A stretch of DNA of 13,602 bases from CAYOVG01 sp964407285 (GTDB lineage Bacteria; Desulfobacterota; Syntrophobacteria; Syntrophobacterales; Syntrophobacteraceae), in NCBI GenBank assembly GCA_964407285.1, contig CAYOVG010000183.1, positions 1-13,602 of the forward strand, written 5' to 3'. The notes beneath the pieces were generated by a model. The model was given only the letters and a program-made list of their open reading frames with translations. It had not been told where the DNA came from and did no database searches. Of this stretch, positions 13,572-13,602 are shown piece by piece (position 1 is the stretch's first letter; every line of letters starts with the position of its first letter). Made by a program: the position numbers and the translations under genes.

Positions 13572-13602
13572 GAGAAAGGGCGATTTTGCCCGAAATTTTC
13601 AT

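Overview
The window is GC-rich DNA, probably from a Gram-negative bacterium: it has a TonB-dependent outer-membrane receptor, periplasmic binding proteins and a periplasm-type signal peptide. The style of the genes (corrinoid ABC operon with a CbiZ domain, HAF/PKD-repeat exported protein, GGDEF remnant) suggests a delta-proteobacterium / Desulfobacterota of the Syntrophobacter or Geobacter kind. That assignment is an inference from protein style, not a proven identity.

Positions 1-9966 are almost entirely a corrinoid (vitamin B12-type) acquisition locus made of two convergent transcription units, each led by its own cobalamin riboswitch and an intrinsic terminator. The plus-strand unit is promoter, riboswitch (about 326-516), a perfect 15-bp terminator (572-612) and a BtuB-like TonB-dependent receptor (716-2800). 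The minus-strand unit starts from a good sigma70-like promoter (10000-10028). It then runs riboswitch (about 9805-9964), terminator (9700-9737), an 85-residue unrecognised protein (9293-9550), a fusion of a periplasmic corrinoid-binding domain with the amidohydrolase CbiZ (7079-9256), a second binding protein (5747-7039), a FecCD/BtuC permease (4641-5747) and a BtuD-like ATPase (3532-4644). The last two junctions are stop/start overlaps, so the genes are probably translationally coupled.

Together these would import corrinoids across both membranes and cut the nucleotide-loop side of cobinamide or foreign cobamides for remodelling. The odd point is that the CbiZ domain follows an N-terminal export signal, which predicts processing outside the cytoplasm.

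Between the convergent units lies a 5'-truncated GGDEF domain (3069-3431), probably a gene remnant. Beyond the B12 operon, 10029-10372 is intergenic with strong hairpins. The minus-strand gene 10373-12673 encodes an exported 766-residue protein with HAF (DLGTLGG) repeats, three PKD/cadherin-like domains and a C-terminal domain.

The right end (12674-13602) has no convincing gene. It holds an orphan start site with a near-ideal Shine-Dalgarno that stops after four codons, a 23-bp tandem duplication, an AT-rich island, a pair of 37-bp direct repeats and a set of inverted and direct 12-bp repeats. No tRNA, rRNA, CRISPR array or transposase was seen.
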